Source of the DNA: Paracoccaceae bacterium
GTDB lineage: Bacteria; Pseudomonadota; Alphaproteobacteria; Rhodobacterales; Rhodobacteraceae
DNA: 64,000 nucleotides
NCBI GenBank assembly: GCA_020425125.1
Contig: JAGQRV010000009.1
Location: 64,248-128,247 of the forward strand
Direction of reading: 5' to 3'
Shown here: in pieces, positions 38,656-47,331 of the stretch
Layout of the letters: each line of letters opens with the position of its first letter
How positions within the stretch are numbered: position 1 is the first letter of the stretch
Position numbers and translations under genes: made by a program
The notes under the pieces: generated by a model
Seen by the model: only the letters and a program-made list of their open reading frames with translations
Database searches by the model: none
What the model was told of the DNA's origin: nothing

Positions 38656-39447
38656 TCAATCGACGGCAAGAATGATGAAGGGGGCCTTGATCAACGCGGC
38701 CGCCGGCTTGCCGACTTCGAGCGCGAGGTCGGCGAGCGCCTCCATGGTGATGATGCTGGTCAAAGTCTTGCCGCCGCCGATATCGAGGCTGACCTCGGCA
38801 TTCACCGCACCCTTCTCGATCCGGGACACGCTGCCCTCGATGCGATTCCGCACCGACGTCTTCCGCCCTTCGTCGGCCTCGGTGAGGATGACGAAGGGCG
38901 CCTTGAAGAGCGCCGTGACGGGTTTTCCAACTGCAAGATCCAGATCCTTGACGCTTTCGCGGGTGATGATCGCCGCGAGGGTCACGCCATCCGTTACGTC
39001 GACCTTCACTTCCGCGTTGACGGCGCCGTCACGGATTTCGGAAACGGTGCCCCTGAGGGCGTTTCGTGCACTTGTCCGCATATGAATACTCCAGATCATG
39101 TCAGTTGCCGTAAGTCCGCTTCCCCCCAGATCGGCCCCGATGCGGTCGAAACTTCGGGCGATGTCGTCCTGAAGCCGGTGAAATGCGGTGATCAACCGCC
39201 GCCCGTCTTCGGTTAATGCGGCCCCGCCGCCGCTTCGCCCTCCCGGTCTTGCGTCGACCAGCGGGCGGCCAACCAGATTGTTCATTGCGGCCACGGCATC
39301 CCATGCCGCCTTGTAGGACAATCCAACTGCCCGCGCCGCGCCCGAGATGCTACCTTCCCGCCCGACCGCTTCGAGCAGCCGAATCCGTTCGCGCCCGACC
39401 GGCGCGGCATTCGGTGCGGAAAGCAAGACTTCGGGTTCGATGGGCAT
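38656..39447 (-). CDS. modE: Molybdate-responsive regulator ModE
   Basis: A 263-residue molybdate sensor. The N-terminal winged HTH of the LysR-like ModE type occupies residues 20-100 (RIRLLEAVGREGSISGAARAVGLSYKAAWDAVAAMNNLVG). Two tandem Mop domains follow (about 124-190, SARNALRGTVSEIRDGAVNAEV, and 195-262, SVRNRIEGSVSRIEKGAVNAEV), which bind molybdate at the dimer interface. It is the first gene of modEABC and has a perfect Mo-box 22 nt upstream, so it is expected to repress its own operon when molybdate is plentiful. Confidence 0.93.
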   Translation of the reverse strand: MPIEPEVLLSAPNAAPVGRERIRLLEAVGREGSISGAARAVGLSYKAAWDAVAAMNNLVGRPLVDARPGGRSGGGAALTEDGRRLITAFHRLQDDIARSFDRIGADLGGSGLTATDMIWSIHMRTSARNALRGTVSEIRDGAVNAEVKVDVTDGVTLAAIITRESVKDLDLAVGKPVTALFKAPFVILTEADEGRKTSVRNRIEGSVSRIEKGAVNAEVSLDIGGGKTLTSIITMEALADLALEVGKPAAALIKAPFIILAVD

Positions 39448-39468
39448 CAGCGACTCGGGCGATGGTGG

Positions 39469-39493
39469 CGCTATATCGTCGCACTATATAGCG
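39469..39493 (-). promoter_or_regulatory. Mo-box: ModE operator upstream of modEABC
   Basis: CGCTATAT (39469-39476) and ATATAGCG (39486-39493) form a perfect 8-bp inverted repeat with a 9-nt centre. This matches the known ModE site, two CGNTATAT-type half-sites in inverted orientation. It lies 22-46 nt upstream of the modE start, where bound ModE would block transcription. Confidence 0.85.
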
Positions 39494-39520
39494 GAATGCT
39501 GCAAGTGCAGCAGACATTCC
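39493..39520. repeat. Nested dyad next to the Mo-box
   Basis: An outer pair GGAATG (39493-39498) / CATTCC (39515-39520) encloses a perfect inner dyad GCTGCA (39498-39503) / TGCAGC (39506-39511). It begins at the edge of the Mo-box. It could be a second operator or a small hairpin at the start of a transcript. Confidence 0.4.
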
Positions 39521-39938
39521 GCCGCAGGCGAGAGCGCGGTTCCTGTCGGCAACATCCGTGACATGCACCGGATGATCGCCCGGGTCCGCAGGTTTTTACA
39601 GTCACGGCATCTGGACTTCGACTACAGGTGGTGTTTTCGTCTGCATCATTGCCGTCATGTACTCAGTTCCGATTTTCGGCGGCTCTTGGTGGACGCATGG
39701 GTTGCTTGACGGTTTCTCGCTCCTCGGTGCACGGAATGCTCCGGCCCCCATTCCGGGTTGGGCCAGTGGACTGCGGATCCGCGGCCGGGCACAGCCGGAG
39801 GAGCAGCGTCCCCGCATCTCGCCGTATCCCGCTGGTTTGGGGAGTTCGATCGATGCCAGTGCCTTCCACCCCCGATGTCCGCAAATGGACGCGGGCCCTC
39901 GTGTTGCCACCCATCCGGTCGGACAGAGGTCTTCGAAC

Positions 39939-40937
39939 ATGAGCGGCACCGTCCTGGTCACAGGCGGAGCGGGCTATATCGGTTCGCATGCCTGCAAGGC
40001 GCTGGCCGCCGCCGGATACACGCCGGTCACCTACGACAATCTGTGCATCGGCAATCGCTGGGCCGTACGCTGGGGTCCGCTCGAGATCGGCGATATCCGG
40101 GACAGCGCACAACTTGCATCGGTCATGAATCGGCACCGCCCCGTTGGCGTCATGCATTTCGCGGCGCTCACCCTTGTCGGCGAGTCGATGAGCGAGCCCG
40201 GGCTCTATTACCGCGTGAATGTCGGCGGCGCGCAGACCGTGATGGACGCGGCTCTGGCAGCCGGCATCCGCGCTTTCGTGTTTTCCTCGACCTGCGCGGT
40301 CTACGGCACGCCGCCGAAGCTGCCGATCACCGAAGCGACGCCGAAGACGCCGATCAATCCGTACGGCGCCTCGAAACTGATGGTTGAGCGGATTCTCGAA
40401 GACTACGACGTCGCGCACGGCTTCCGGTCCGCGGCATTGCGCTATTTCAACGCTGCCGGAGCGGATCCGGAAACCGAGATCGGCGAAGCGCGCGCGGTGG
40501 AGTCGCATCTGCTTCCGCTTGCGATGGATGCGCTTCTGGGGCGGAGGCCACCGCTGAACGTGCTCGGCACCGATTACCCGACCCCCGATGGCACGGCGAT
40601 CCGCGACTACATCCATGTCAGCGATCTGGCGGGCGCCCATGTCCGGGCGCTGGAGCGTCTTCTCGACGGGGCGCCGTCGTTTGCCTGCAATCTCGGCACC
40701 GGGTCGGGCCATTCGATCCGCGAAGTGCTCGACACGATCGCACGTGTCGCGGGGCGGGAAGTCCCGCACAAGTACGCGGCCCGCCGGCCCGGCGATGCGA
40801 CGGAACTCGTTGCCGACACGGCCCTGTCGCGGCAGCTCTTCGGAGAAGGGCTGACACCGCGCTCGGACCTCGACACGATCGTTTCAACGGCCCTCGCATG
40901 GCACCGGAGCGACCTTTACGCGCGGTTCTGGGGCTAG
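39939..40937 (+). CDS. galE: UDP-glucose 4-epimerase GalE
   Basis: A 332-residue NAD-dependent short-chain epimerase converting UDP-galactose to UDP-glucose, for galactose use or surface polysaccharide synthesis. The Rossmann motif GGAGYIG is at residues 9-15. The catalytic Ser/Thr (SSTCAVYG, residues 116-123) and Tyr142/Lys146 of the YxxxK motif are present. The RYFNAAGADP and DGTAIRDYIHVSDLA motifs are standard for GalE. It stands alone between modE and an MFS gene. Confidence 0.93.
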   Translation: MSGTVLVTGGAGYIGSHACKALAAAGYTPVTYDNLCIGNRWAVRWGPLEIGDIRDSAQLASVMNRHRPVGVMHFAALTLVGESMSEPGLYYRVNVGGAQTVMDAALAAGIRAFVFSSTCAVYGTPPKLPITEATPKTPINPYGASKLMVERILEDYDVAHGFRSAALRYFNAAGADPETEIGEARAVESHLLPLAMDALLGRRPPLNVLGTDYPTPDGTAIRDYIHVSDLAGAHVRALERLLDGAPSFACNLGTGSGHSIREVLDTIARVAGREVPHKYAARRPGDATELVADTALSRQLFGEGLTPRSDLDTIVSTALAWHRSDLYARFWG

Positions 40938-41022
40938 GGCGAACACCTCCCGCAGCCAGAAAGTGGGGGCCTCTGCAGGCTGACCCCATCGTCCCTCTGC
41001 CCGGCACCACAGCGCATGACCG

Positions 41023-42282
41023 TCAGGAGGCGCCGGGCCGGCCCGTCAGTTGCCGTATGTCCGGGGACCGCCAGCTTACAAGGTACAGCAGGATCGCGAG
41101 CGTCGCCGAAGCCGCAGCGATGAAGAACGGCAGGCGGATATTGACGTCCATGAGCCCGCCGCCGGCCAGCGACATCACGCCGCCGGCGAGGCAGAAGACA
41201 GCGATTGTCACGCCCATCACCCAGCCCTGGTCGTCCGCCCCGACCGCGCCGGAAAAGACGCCGATGATCGTCGGGTAGGCAACGCCGAAGAACAGGTAGA
41301 AGAAGAAGACCGGCACGAATGTCGCGATCGCCACTTGCAGCGACACGAAGGCCAGCGAGCAGCCGACCATGATCAGCAGGCATGCCAGAACGATCAGACG
41401 CTTGGCGACGTGCGCCTGAACCGGACCGATGAGGAGGGTCCCGGAAATCGCGATCGCCAGTCCGATCACCATCATGACGGCGCTGCCGCCCATGACGCCG
41501 AAGCCGAAGGCGGATGCCAGATAATTGTCGACGAACACGTAGAAGGTGACGTTGGCGATCATGAAGAAGATGTAGACCGGCATCAATCTGAGCACGATAG
41601 GGTGGTTGCGCACCTGCCAGAGACTGTCGATCACGTCGAGCGGGCGGAACACGAAGGGCCGGCGTTCGGTGCGCATGTCGTGGAAGAAGAAGATCACCAG
41701 CACCATCGTGAGCGCCACCAGCCCGAGAGCGGCATAGAGCGGCAAGCTGTAGCTGGCGATGGGGCCGATCAGGTTCTTGTCGGTAAGGATCCCGCCAATG
41801 ATCGGCCCGCCGACCAGACCGATGCTGACCCCGGTCAGGATCAGGCCCATGTTCCGGTCCCGCTCGGCAGGGTTGCGGCTGCCATCGACCATGGCTGCCT
41901 GCGCAATCGGCTGATTGCCGGCGGTGAACCCGGTAACGGCGCGGCCGAGGATCAGGAGCCACAGGCTGTTCATCGTCAGCGCCGCAATCGACAGCGCATA
42001 GCCGACCAGGGCGCCGCCAAGACAGATCAGAAGCGCCTTCTTGCGTCCGATCGCATCCGAAAGCTTGGCGATGTAGACGACGCCGAGAAACCAGGCGAGG
42101 AAGAACATCCCGATCACCAGACCGTAATCGAAATGGCGATCGTTCATCGACGTCGCTTCGGGAAGAAACCCTGCCGTCGGCTCCATGATCAGTCCGTTGA
42201 TGATCGGGAAGACCAGGCCTTGGCCGATCAGGTCCACGAAGACGACGAGCATGAGCGTGAACTTGGTGACCGGGGTCAGCAC
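41023..42282 (-). CDS. MFS transporter, TetA/DHA1-like
   Basis: A 419-residue major-facilitator protein with 12 predicted helices. Motif A is LSDAIGRKKALLICLGGALVG between helices 2 and 3, and motif C-like GLVGGPIIGGILTD follows in helix 5, which points to an antiporter. It belongs to the tetracycline-resistance-like DHA1 group, but the substrate is unknown. GTG 42282 is the start, preceded by GAGAGG. It is convergent to galE. Confidence 0.87.
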   Translation of the reverse strand: MLTPVTKFTLMLVVFVDLIGQGLVFPIINGLIMEPTAGFLPEATSMNDRHFDYGLVIGMFFLAWFLGVVYIAKLSDAIGRKKALLICLGGALVGYALSIAALTMNSLWLLILGRAVTGFTAGNQPIAQAAMVDGSRNPAERDRNMGLILTGVSIGLVGGPIIGGILTDKNLIGPIASYSLPLYAALGLVALTMVLVIFFFHDMRTERRPFVFRPLDVIDSLWQVRNHPIVLRLMPVYIFFMIANVTFYVFVDNYLASAFGFGVMGGSAVMMVIGLAIAISGTLLIGPVQAHVAKRLIVLACLLIMVGCSLAFVSLQVAIATFVPVFFFYLFFGVAYPTIIGVFSGAVGADDQGWVMGVTIAVFCLAGGVMSLAGGGLMDVNIRLPFFIAAASATLAILLYLVSWRSPDIRQLTGRPGAS

Positions 42283-42428
42283 GGCTTACCTCTCTGTCGC
42301 GTCAGGCCGAGTGCCGCTTCGCGAGGGCGGCGGTACCTCGGGTTGCGCGGATCGGAGCCTGCGTACGCCGCAGCACATGCGGCGTGATGCGGATCCGGTG
42401 CCGCCATAGGTCGCAATCCTGCACTGGT

Positions 42429-42632
42429 TCACTCTGCTTCGGCGGTGGCAAGGCGCCGGCGATACTCGTCCTCCATGCTTTCGATATGCGCCAGGACGGA
42501 CTCGAGCGCCTCGCGCTGGGATTCATCCTGACCCTCGTCGGTCCACTGGGCGAACTCCTCGCGCAGGATCTCAAGCACGTCGCAGGCGCCTCTCAGCTGC
42601 TCTGCCTCGTTCGTGTCTGCGTCGACTGTCAT
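42429..42632 (-). CDS. Small acidic helical protein, unknown function
   Basis: A 67-residue protein I do not recognise. It is acidic and almost wholly helical in appearance (DVLEILREEFAQWTDEGQDESQREALESVLAHIESMEDEYRRR split into heptad-like runs), suggesting a coiled coil or two-helix bundle. A strong GGGGGAG lies about 6 nt before ATG 42632, and codon use is like its neighbours, so it is probably a real gene. It has no obvious operon partner. Confidence 0.55.
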   Translation of the reverse strand: MTVDADTNEAEQLRGACDVLEILREEFAQWTDEGQDESQREALESVLAHIESMEDEYRRRLATAEAE

Positions 42633-42804
42633 CGGTCTCCCCCTCAAAGCCCGCGCATCGCGGGGTCCCTGATCCGATGCAACCCGACAGCGGCGCACCT
42701 GGCAAGCGTTTGCGACAGGTCAGCACCTCCCAAGGCTCCGGAACGCGCCGGGAGCCCCTCAAAACAAGTGCGAAATCTGCGTAATGCACAGCGTCTTGAA
42801 ATTG

Positions 42805-42818
42805 ATCAATCGTTTGAT
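42805..42818 (+). promoter_or_regulatory. Inverted repeat upstream of cecR, probable autoregulatory operator
   Basis: ATCAA (42805-42809) and TTGAT (42814-42818) are exact inverted repeats around TCGT, in an AT-rich patch 25 nt before the start of a TetR-type regulator gene. TTGAT also recurs directly (from 42803). TetR/CecR repressors usually bind such sites over their own promoter. Confidence 0.55.
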
Positions 42819-42842
42819 TAAAAGAATCGCGAGGAGGGCGAC

Positions 42843-43490
42843 ATGCGTGAATCACTGGACCACGGCGCCGCTGACGATACCCGCAGACGACTCGTGTCGG
42901 CGGCGCTGAAGCAGTTTGGCCGCCATGGCTTCACGGCGACCTCGACGCGCGCCCTTGCTGCCGAGGCGGGGACGAACATCGCCTCCATCGCCTACCATTT
43001 CGGCTCGAAGGCCGGGCTTTACCGCGCCTGCGGCGAACACGTGGCAGCCGCAATCACGGAGACAGTGGGCGCGCCGCGCGACCATGCCGGCTGCTCGCCC
43101 GCAGAGGCGGCCGAGCTTCTGGAGCGGATGATGCGCGCCATGGTCGGCTTCCTGTGCACGTCTCCCGCGGCCGACACGCTGGTTGCCTTCCTCCTGCGCG
43201 AAATGGCTGAACAGGGTGCGGCTCTCGACACCATCTATGGCAGTCTGATCGAGCCCAAGCACCGCGAACTCAGCGTACTCTGGGGGGCCGCGACCGGTCG
43301 GGACGCCGAAAGCGAAGCCGTGCGTCTCGCTGTCTTCGCGATGATCGGTCAGGTGGTCTATTTCCGCATCGGCAGACCCGTCGTGCAACGGAGGATGGGC
43401 TGGGACGACATCGGTCCGGCCGAGGCCGCGCGGATCGCCGACATTCTTGCGCGTAATCTGCGTGCCGCCATCAAAGGCCAGCGTCTATGA
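42843..43490 (+). CDS. cecR: TetR-family regulator, CecR (YbiH) type
   Basis: A 215-residue repressor. The N-terminal HTH is at residues 12-58 (DTRRRLVSAALKQFGRHGFTATSTRALAAEAGTNIASIAYHFGSKAGLY). The C-terminal ligand domain is of the DUF1956/CecR type (FLLREMAEQGAALDTIYGSLIEP; AVFAMIGQVVYFRIGRPVV). GAGGAGG precedes ATG 42843. Its stop overlaps the start of the next gene, an HlyD-type protein, the same gene order as ybiH-ybhG-ybhF-ybhS/R of E. coli, where CecR controls the exporter. Confidence 0.88.
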   Translation: MRESLDHGAADDTRRRLVSAALKQFGRHGFTATSTRALAAEAGTNIASIAYHFGSKAGLYRACGEHVAAAITETVGAPRDHAGCSPAEAAELLERMMRAMVGFLCTSPAADTLVAFLLREMAEQGAALDTIYGSLIEPKHRELSVLWGAATGRDAESEAVRLAVFAMIGQVVYFRIGRPVVQRRMGWDDIGPAEAARIADILARNLRAAIKGQRL

Positions 43491-44440
43491 TCGGATTCCT
43501 CTGCTCTCTTCCCGGCGCTGCGGCGCTGATCGCGGCCTGCGCCGTGCCGCCGCCGTTCGCCACCGGTTATGTCGAAGGCGAATATGCCCTCGTCGCACCG
43601 GTCGAAGTCGCACAGATCGACGAGATCATGGTGGATCGGGGCACGCGGGTGAAACCCGGACAGCCGCTGGCGCGCATGGAATCCCAGGACGCCGAGATCG
43701 CGCTGGCCCAGGCGGACGCGGCGCTGGCTCAGGCCAGGAGCCGCCTTGCGGATCTGCGGGAAGGCAAGCGCCCGGAAGAGATCGGCGTGATCGAGGCGAC
43801 CCTTGCTTCTGCCAAGGCCCAGGCGGACGAAGCCGACCGGGCGATGAAGCGTCTGGTCAGCCTGGCCGACCGTGGCGCCGCGACGCGGGCGGACAGCGAT
43901 GACGCGGTGACGGCCGCCGAGGTCGCACATGCCCGCGTGGCGGAGGCCGAGGCCCAGTTGGCCGTGGCCCGCCTGCCGGCGCGCCCCGACGAAATCGACG
44001 CTGCCGAAGCGAGCGTCGCCGAAGCCAAGGCGGCCCGCGACAGCGCGGCGTGGAAGCTCGACCAGCGCCACATCGCTGCGCCATCCGGCGGGACCATCTA
44101 CGACGTGATCCGGCATGCCGGCGAGATTGCCGGGCCCTCGGCGCCGGTTCTGTCGCTGCTGCCGGACGGCGCGGTGAAGCTGCGCCTCTATGTTCCCGAG
44201 ACCGCGATCTCGAACATCGCCCCCGGAAGCCGCCTTGAAGTGCATTGCGACGGCTGCCCCGACGGGTTGAGCGCACGCGTGATCTACATCGCGGACGGGC
44301 CCGAATTCACCCCGCCAGTGATCTATTCCCTCGAGAACCGCCAGAAGCTCGTCTACCTGATCGAGGCGCGGCCCGAGGACACTCTCTGGCTGAAGCCTGG
44401 CCAGATCGTCGATGTCGCCCTGCCGGATGACGGCAAATGA
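43487..44440 (+). CDS. ybhG: HlyD-family periplasmic adaptor, YbhG-like
   Basis: A 317-residue membrane-fusion protein. The N-terminal signal or anchor (GAAALIAACAVPPPFATGY) could be a membrane helix or a lipoprotein signal (Cys near residue 18). The lipoyl halves are VEVAQIDEIMVDRGTRVKPGQPLARMES and RHIAAPSGGTIYDVIRHAGE; between them is an alanine-rich coiled coil (about residues 65-185). It links the ABC exporter of the next two genes to the outer envelope. It overlaps the regulator gene by ATGA and the ATPase gene by 4 nt. Confidence 0.87.
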   Translation: MIGFLCSLPGAAALIAACAVPPPFATGYVEGEYALVAPVEVAQIDEIMVDRGTRVKPGQPLARMESQDAEIALAQADAALAQARSRLADLREGKRPEEIGVIEATLASAKAQADEADRAMKRLVSLADRGAATRADSDDAVTAAEVAHARVAEAEAQLAVARLPARPDEIDAAEASVAEAKAARDSAAWKLDQRHIAAPSGGTIYDVIRHAGEIAGPSAPVLSLLPDGAVKLRLYVPETAISNIAPGSRLEVHCDGCPDGLSARVIYIADGPEFTPPVIYSLENRQKLVYLIEARPEDTLWLKPGQIVDVALPDDGK

Positions 44441-45360
44441 ACGACCCCGCGATCGCGGTCGAAGGGCTGACCAAGCGCTTCGGCAGCAAGACGGTTGTCG
44501 ATGACGTGTCGCTGTCCGTCGCCCGGGGAGAGATCGCCGGGTTTCTCGGCCCGAACGGGTCCGGAAAGACCACGACGATCCGGATGATGTGCGGACTTCT
44601 TACCCCCGATGCGGGCCGGGGCCGGGTGCTGGGCCACGACATCCTGACGGAGGGCCGGGCGATCAAGCTCAGGGTCGGCTACATGACCCAGCGGTTTTCC
44701 TTCTACGAGGATCTGACGATCGAGGAGAATCTCGACTTCGTCGCCGGCCTCTACGGTCTGCGCAACCGGCGTCGGGTGGTGATGGAGACGCTCGAAGACC
44801 TCGGGCTTGCGACACGCCGGCATCAGCTGGCGGGCGCGCTGTCCGGCGGCTGGAAGCAGCGGCTTGCGCTGGCCGCGTGCCTGATGCACCGGCCCGACCT
44901 TCTGCTTCTGGACGAACCCACGGCCGGGGTGGACCCGAAAGCCCGCCGCGAGTTCTGGGACGAGATCCATGCGCGGGCCGCAGACGGGCTCACCGTGCTC
45001 GTCTCCACCCACTACATGGACGAGGCCGAGCGCTGCCACCGGATCAACTACATCGCCTACGGGAAACTGGTGGCCTCCGGCACCGTGGCCGAGGTGGTCC
45101 GCAATGCCGGGCTGACCACGATGCTCGTGACCGGTGCCCGGACCGCCGAAGCCGCGGCGCGACTGAAGGGCGCCCCCGGCGTGGAGCAGATCGCCCCGTT
45201 CGGCAACACGCTTCATGTCGTCGGCCGGGACGGCGCCGCGCTGGGGCGGACGGTCGCGGACGTTGCGGCCGGAACCGGCACCCATGCCGAGCCGGCGGAA
45301 ACAAGCCTCGAAGACGTGTTCATTCGCCTGATGGGCACATCGGAGGACAACATGCGATGA
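44437..45360 (+). CDS. ABC exporter ATPase, YbhF-like (single domain)
   Basis: A 307-residue ATPase of the drug/antibiotic exporter (DrrA/CcmA) class. Walker A GPNGSGKTT is at residues 38-46, the signature is LSGGWKQRLALAACL and Walker B is LLLLDEPTAGVDP. The C-terminal 80 residues form the usual regulatory tail. E. coli YbhF is a double ATPase of about 578 residues; this one has a single domain and matches its C-terminal half in style. It overlaps both neighbours by 4 nt, so stoichiometry is likely set by coupling. Confidence 0.88.
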   Translation: MNDPAIAVEGLTKRFGSKTVVDDVSLSVARGEIAGFLGPNGSGKTTTIRMMCGLLTPDAGRGRVLGHDILTEGRAIKLRVGYMTQRFSFYEDLTIEENLDFVAGLYGLRNRRRVVMETLEDLGLATRRHQLAGALSGGWKQRLALAACLMHRPDLLLLDEPTAGVDPKARREFWDEIHARAADGLTVLVSTHYMDEAERCHRINYIAYGKLVASGTVAEVVRNAGLTTMLVTGARTAEAAARLKGAPGVEQIAPFGNTLHVVGRDGAALGRTVADVAAGTGTHAEPAETSLEDVFIRLMGTSEDNMR

Positions 45361-46493
45361 CCCGCATCCTGTCCCTCGGACGGCTCTGGACGCTTCTCGT
45401 CAAGGAAACCATCCAGATGCGCCGCGACCGGCTGACCTTCGCCATGATGCTGGGAATTCCGCTGATCCAGCTCATGCTGTTCGGATTCGCGATCAACCTC
45501 GATCCCAAGCACCTGCCAGCGGCCCTTGTGGCCCCGACCCAGGACCGGTTCACCCGCGCCATGGTCACGGCTCTGGAACTGACCGGCTACTACCGCTTCA
45601 TCGCGCCCGACGCGACCGCCGCCGAAGCGGAAACGATGATCCAGCGCGGCGACGTGTCGTTCGTCGTCACCGTGCCATCGGACTTCGGCCGCCGAGTCGA
45701 ACGAGGGGATCATCCCCAGATCCTGATCGAAGCCGACGCCACCGATCCCGCCGTGGCGTCGGGCGCGATCTCGACGCTTGGCACCGTGGCGAGCGAGGCA
45801 TTGAGCCGCGAAACCGGCGACGAGGCCGACCGCGAGGCCGCGGCCGGTCAGGCGCTTTCGGTGGTGGTCCATCGCCGCTACAACCCGGAAGGCATCACCC
45901 AATACAACATCGTGCCCGGCCTTCTCGGCGTCATCCTGCAATTGACGATGGTGATGATGACCGCGATGGCGCTGACGCGCGAGACCGAGCGCGGCACGAT
46001 GGAAAACCTGCTGTCGATGCCGGCGACGCCGCTGGAGATCATGCTGGGCAAGGTCATGCCGTATCTGGCGGTGGGCGCGGTGCAGGTCGTCGTCGTGCTC
46101 ACCGCAGCCAAGGCGGTGTTCGGCGTGCCCTTCGTCGGGTCGCTGTGGCTGCTTCTCGGCGGCGTCCTGCTCTTCGTCCTCGCATTGGTGATCCTGGGCT
46201 ATCTGATCTCGACCGTGGCGCGGACGCAGATGCAGGCGATGCAACTGACCTTCTTCTTCTTCCTGCCGTCGCTGATGCTGTCGGGCTTCATGTTTCCCTT
46301 CCGGGGCATGCCCGGCTGGGCGCAGGCCCTGGGCGAGATTTTTCCGCTGACCCATTTCCTGCGGCTGATCCGGGGAGTGATGCTGAAGGGCGCGGACGCG
46401 GGAACGGTCGCGCAGCCGCTTGCGGCGCTCGCGCTCTTCGTCCTGCTGCTGGCCGCGGCGGCGCTCCTCAGGTTCCGCCGCACGCTCGATTGA
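45357..46493 (+). CDS. ABC-2 type exporter permease, YbhS/YbhR-like
   Basis: A 378-residue ABC-2 membrane protein. One N-terminal helix (LTFAMMLGIPLIQLMLFGFAINL) is followed by a large extracytoplasmic domain (about residues 45-170) and five further helices. The coupling segment TRETERGTMENLLSMPATPLEIMLGK and MLSGFMFPFRGMP are typical. E. coli has two such permeases (YbhS and YbhR); only one is present here, so a homodimer is likely. The start overlaps the ATPase stop (ATGA). Confidence 0.88.
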   Translation: MTRILSLGRLWTLLVKETIQMRRDRLTFAMMLGIPLIQLMLFGFAINLDPKHLPAALVAPTQDRFTRAMVTALELTGYYRFIAPDATAAEAETMIQRGDVSFVVTVPSDFGRRVERGDHPQILIEADATDPAVASGAISTLGTVASEALSRETGDEADREAAAGQALSVVVHRRYNPEGITQYNIVPGLLGVILQLTMVMMTAMALTRETERGTMENLLSMPATPLEIMLGKVMPYLAVGAVQVVVVLTAAKAVFGVPFVGSLWLLLGGVLLFVLALVILGYLISTVARTQMQAMQLTFFFFLPSLMLSGFMFPFRGMPGWAQALGEIFPLTHFLRLIRGVMLKGADAGTVAQPLAALALFVLLLAAAALLRFRRTLD

Positions 46494-46508
46494 GGCGCGG
46501 CGGCGCGA

Positions 46509-46994
46509 TCACTCCACCACCGGATCGACGATCAGCTCGTACTTGATCTGAAGATCCTTGGTCCCCTCAATCGGCGTCAGTCCGCCGCCGATCTGCGCGA
46601 TCCGCGCGGCAAGACCCTCGAAATCTCCGGTGCCGCTGTCCGGGACCACCACCCCGGAGCCATGGAACCCGCTCCCGTCCCAGGCTCCCGCCGACACGAA
46701 CTTGAACCCGCCATTCTCGCAGCCGAGATCGGTCGCAACCTGATAGATGCCCCAGGCGCCATCGTCCCGGGGGAAGAGGTTCTCGTGTATCTGCGCGACA
46801 CATCCATCCAGATCACCGCCCGACAGGGTGACGGGATATGTCACCGCGACCCCGTCCTTGGGCTGCTGATCGGCCGGTTGCTGCTCTGCCGTGCTGACCG
46901 ACGCGGTCGACCGCATGGTCTGGGCGGTCACAGGCGCGACCGCGCCCGCAGCTGCAAGAACAGATATCAAGACGGCAAATTCCTCGGGTCTCAT
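46509..46994 (-). CDS. Exported protein of unknown function
   Basis: A 161-residue protein with a Sec signal peptide (residues 1-25, ending APVTAQ). The mature part looks beta-rich (VAVTYPVTLSGGDLDGCVAQI, GAWGIYQVATDLGCENGGFKFVSAGAWDGSGFHGSG) and has two cysteines that could pair in the periplasm. The GDFEGLAARI segment recalls small beta-barrel families, but I do not recognise it. GGAGG sits just upstream of ATG 46994. It is divergent from nadA. Confidence 0.65.
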   Translation of the reverse strand: MRPEEFAVLISVLAAAGAVAPVTAQTMRSTASVSTAEQQPADQQPKDGVAVTYPVTLSGGDLDGCVAQIHENLFPRDDGAWGIYQVATDLGCENGGFKFVSAGAWDGSGFHGSGVVVPDSGTGDFEGLAARIAQIGGGLTPIEGTKDLQIKYELIVDPVVE

Positions 46995-47331
46995 CGATTC
47001 CTCCCCGGTTCACTCCGATCACTGATGCAATCGGACACCGTTTCCAAGGCAGGCGTTCGGGCCGCGGCCCAACGCCATCCGTGACATGCATCCGGTCTGG
47101 GAGGTTTGACGGAACGCAAACCGACCGAGCCGGTGCTGCGTACGTGCAAATGATGGTTACGACGGCACTCAATCTACGCGAACCGGAGGAGGGCAACAAT
47201 CACGGGGTTCGGCGCACGCGCCATTTCTGCCGGCTAAGCGTGCGAAAATTGCAGTCTCGTGCATTTCTTCTGGCGCTTTGCGCCTTCAATCACTAGATAG
47301 CCCCGGTCGGTTACCTTGGGGGGAGCCTGTC
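46995..47331. promoter_or_regulatory. Divergent gap upstream of nadABC
   Basis: About 340 bases with no gene I can support. It should contain the nad promoter. A short hairpin GGCGC (47272-47276) / GCGCC (47280-47284) lies 48 nt before nadA, and GGGGGGAG at 47318-47325 is a strong ribosome site for it. No clear NadQ, NrtR or NiaR operator was found. Confidence 0.35.

Larger units (their letters stand above)
39448..39938. other. Intergenic region between modE and galE
   Basis: About 490 bases between divergent genes. The modE-proximal 75 bases hold the Mo-box and a second dyad (listed separately). The rest shows no credible gene: short open frames on both strands lack ribosome sites and recognisable motifs. 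GalE has GAGG about 9 nt before its start. The galE promoter was not identified. Confidence 0.5.

Noticed and set aside
39602-39961. Minus-strand frame of 119 codons between modE and galE
   Set aside because: No ribosome site, no recognisable motif, and it overlaps the start of galE.
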